From the NCBI GenBank assembly GCA_031279495.1, contig JAITIJ010000078.1:1-6419 (forward strand): a stretch of DNA of 6,419 nucleotides. The letters run 5' to 3'. Under the pieces are notes generated by a model. That model made no database searches, was not told where the DNA came from, and saw only the letters and a program-made list of their open reading frames with translations. Every line of letters begins with the position of its first letter. Position 1 is the first letter of the stretch. Positions 5,402 to 6,419 of the stretch are shown here, in pieces. Source of the DNA: Holosporales bacterium (GTDB taxonomy: Bacteria; Pseudomonadota; Alphaproteobacteria; UBA3830; JAIRMZ01). Made by a program: the position numbers and the translations under genes.

Positions 5402-6052
5402 ATGGAATTATTAGGCCCTGTATTTAAACCAGCCGAAGGGAAGGCGCCTAAAAAGCTGGTCGTTGTGCTGCATGGGTATGGAGCAGATGCGGAAAATCTC
5501 TGGCCGGTTGGATATGAAATTTCCAAGGCGCTTCCGGAGGCAGAGGTGCTGGTACCCAATGGCTTTGATCCTTGTGAAGGGAGTGTAGGTGGCCGCCAAT
5601 GGTTTAAAATGGGTCGCTGGACACTGCCAGAATGGCGCGCTCAGCTGGCGCAAACAAAAACTCGTTTCGATGCCTATCTGATGCCTATCCTGTCTGAACT
5701 GCACCTCTCTATAAAGGACGTCGCGTTCGTAGGATTCTCTCAAGGCGGCATGATGGCTCTGCACTTCGGCATACTTTACGGTATTCAGGCTGTCGTTTGC
5801 TTTTCTGGCGTTTTTGTTGATCCAAACGTGCTGGATCAATCTCCTTCGCTTCCTCATATCTTGCTCGTTCACGGTGATTCGGATCCGGTTATTCCTCCCA
5901 AGGCCTTCTTTCAGGCCCAAGAAATCCTGCGCGCACAAAACGCTCCTTTTGAAGCATCTATGCAACCTAATCTCGATCATAGTATCAACGTTGACGGCTT
6001 GCAGCGTGCTTGCTTATTTCTTAAGCAATATATAGCGATATCGCCGCAGTGA
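5402..6052 (+). CDS. Alpha/beta-hydrolase, phospholipase/carboxylesterase family
   Basis: A 216-residue serine hydrolase of the small carboxylesterase (Abhydrolase_2, acyl-protein thioesterase-like) family, at the usual length of about 210-225 residues. The oxyanion-hole segment VVLHGYGADAENLW starts near residue 21. The nucleophile is S113 in GFSQGG, the acid is D161 in VHGDSDPVIP, and the histidine is H193 in DHSIN. The EGSVGGRQWF region (59-68) is the usual variable part after the third strand. The natural substrate cannot be read from sequence. The frame stays open upstream to 5195, and residues encoded from 5273 would add a hydrophobic segment resembling a membrane anchor, so a longer anchored form cannot be excluded. 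It follows the peptidase by 92 bp, and its TGA overlaps the GTG start of the glycosyltransferase, suggesting one transcript. Confidence 0.9.
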   Translation: MELLGPVFKPAEGKAPKKLVVVLHGYGADAENLWPVGYEISKALPEAEVLVPNGFDPCEGSVGGRQWFKMGRWTLPEWRAQLAQTKTRFDAYLMPILSELHLSIKDVAFVGFSQGGMMALHFGILYGIQAVVCFSGVFVDPNVLDQSPSLPHILLVHGDSDPVIPPKAFFQAQEILRAQNAPFEASMQPNLDHSINVDGLQRACLFLKQYIAISPQ

Positions 6053-6419
6053 GTTCACCTTTAAACGCTTCTGCCTCGTCAACAGAGAAGCTGCACTTGG
6101 CTTTCGTAATCTCTTCCTTGGAGTTTGGTGGGGCAGAACGCGACCTATCCAAATGCGCGAATTTCTGGGCAAAAGAAGGCGCAGATGTTCGCATCTTCGT
6201 GTTTACTACGTCGGAAAACCCTCCCGTATATCCGTTAGATGCTCGTGTGCAGGTTTACTTCCTGAAAGACCATTTTCGTCATATTCCTGTGGCGAAGATG
6301 AGTGCGTTTCCTCGACGCATTTTCTGCATTATTGCACTTAGGCAAGCCTTAAGGCGTTTCCAACCGCATGTTGTTGTGTCGTATATGGATATCGTTAATA
6401 TCACAACACTGCTTGTCTG
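6049..6419 (+). CDS. Glycosyltransferase, family 4-like (3' end outside window)
   Basis: The frame opens at GTG 6049, overlapping the esterase stop as GTGA, and runs 123 codons to the window edge without a stop. The N-terminal part has the hallmark of GT-B fold transferases of the GT4 type: a first strand LHLAFVISSLEFGGAERDL, with G27-G28-A29-E30-R31 forming the glycine-rich loop, a helix, then the second strand ADVRIFVF. The end of the visible part, FQPHVVVSYMDIVNITTLLV, matches the family's P-D/H-V-V-x-S-x-M-D-x-x-N pattern seen in enzymes adding sugars to lipid-linked or surface glycans. The donor-binding C-terminal domain is not in the window, so the sugar and acceptor are unknown. The Shine-Dalgarno is poor; translation is probably coupled to the esterase. 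Confidence 0.88.
   Translation, partial: MSSPLNASASSTEKLHLAFVISSLEFGGAERDLSKCANFWAKEGADVRIFVFTTSENPPVYPLDARVQVYFLKDHFRHIPVAKMSAFPRRIFCIIALRQALRRFQPHVVVSYMDIVNITTLLV

Noticed and set aside
5411..5980. 189-codon minus-strand open frame inside the esterase
   Set aside because: It is antisense to a gene with an intact catalytic triad, and its translation is rich in Arg, His, Gln and Cys, as expected of a shadow frame.
6153..6341. 62-codon plus-strand frame starting ATG 6153
   Set aside because: It overlaps the glycosyltransferase in another frame; the GTG 6049 frame carries the GGAER motif and continues to the window edge.
1..6419. CRISPR array, tRNA, rRNA or insertion sequence
   Set aside because: I saw no regularly spaced direct repeats, no tRNA-like or rRNA-like segments and no transposase coding sequence.

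Overview
The window looks like a chromosomal segment of an alphaproteobacterium with a moderate, fairly AT-leaning base composition. The main clue is the pair murA (UDP-GlcNAc enolpyruvyl transferase) followed, with a 4-bp overlap, by a DUF2948-family gene, an arrangement I know from Alphaproteobacteria. The protein sequences do not let me name the genus. A lower-GC or host-associated lineage is possible but is only an inference.

Layout. Positions 2-118 hold the last 38 codons of an unrecognised plus-strand gene. A 103-bp spacer with a possible 22-codon leader ORF follows, then murA (222-1493) and the DUF2948 gene (1490-1978). Positions 1979-2427 form a 449-bp gap between convergent genes with no convincing ORF. 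The minus strand then carries a two-gene pilus operon: a lipoprotein secretin (4759-3116) overlapping a prepilin-like gene (3126-2428). A 73-79 bp divergent promoter region separates the secretin from a plus-strand run: a short A24 prepilin peptidase (4839-5309), an alpha/beta-hydrolase of the phospholipase/carboxylesterase family (5402-6052), and the start of a family-4-type glycosyltransferase (6049 to the window edge).

How the genes fit together. MurA makes the first committed peptidoglycan precursor. The secretin (outer-membrane channel), the prepilin (filament subunit or pseudopilin) and the A24 peptidase (which cleaves the prepilin leader) are three parts of one type IV pilus or type II secretion-like machine. 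No assembly ATPase, inner-membrane platform protein or alignment protein is in the window. The esterase and glycosyltransferase probably share a transcript with the peptidase but show no obvious link to the pilus.

The most interesting unexplained signal is in the 449-bp gap. A good sigma70-type promoter (TTGAAA, 17 bp, TATATT at 2168-2196) reads into a segment with no gene. That segment folds by hand into a closed four-stem structure: 2207-2220 pairs with 2378-2391, enclosing three nested helices, and a U-rich tail sits at its 3' end. I call this a candidate structured small RNA of about 185 nt of unknown family. A second pairing, of 2286-2308 with 2390-2409, would compete with that fold and could make it a switch.
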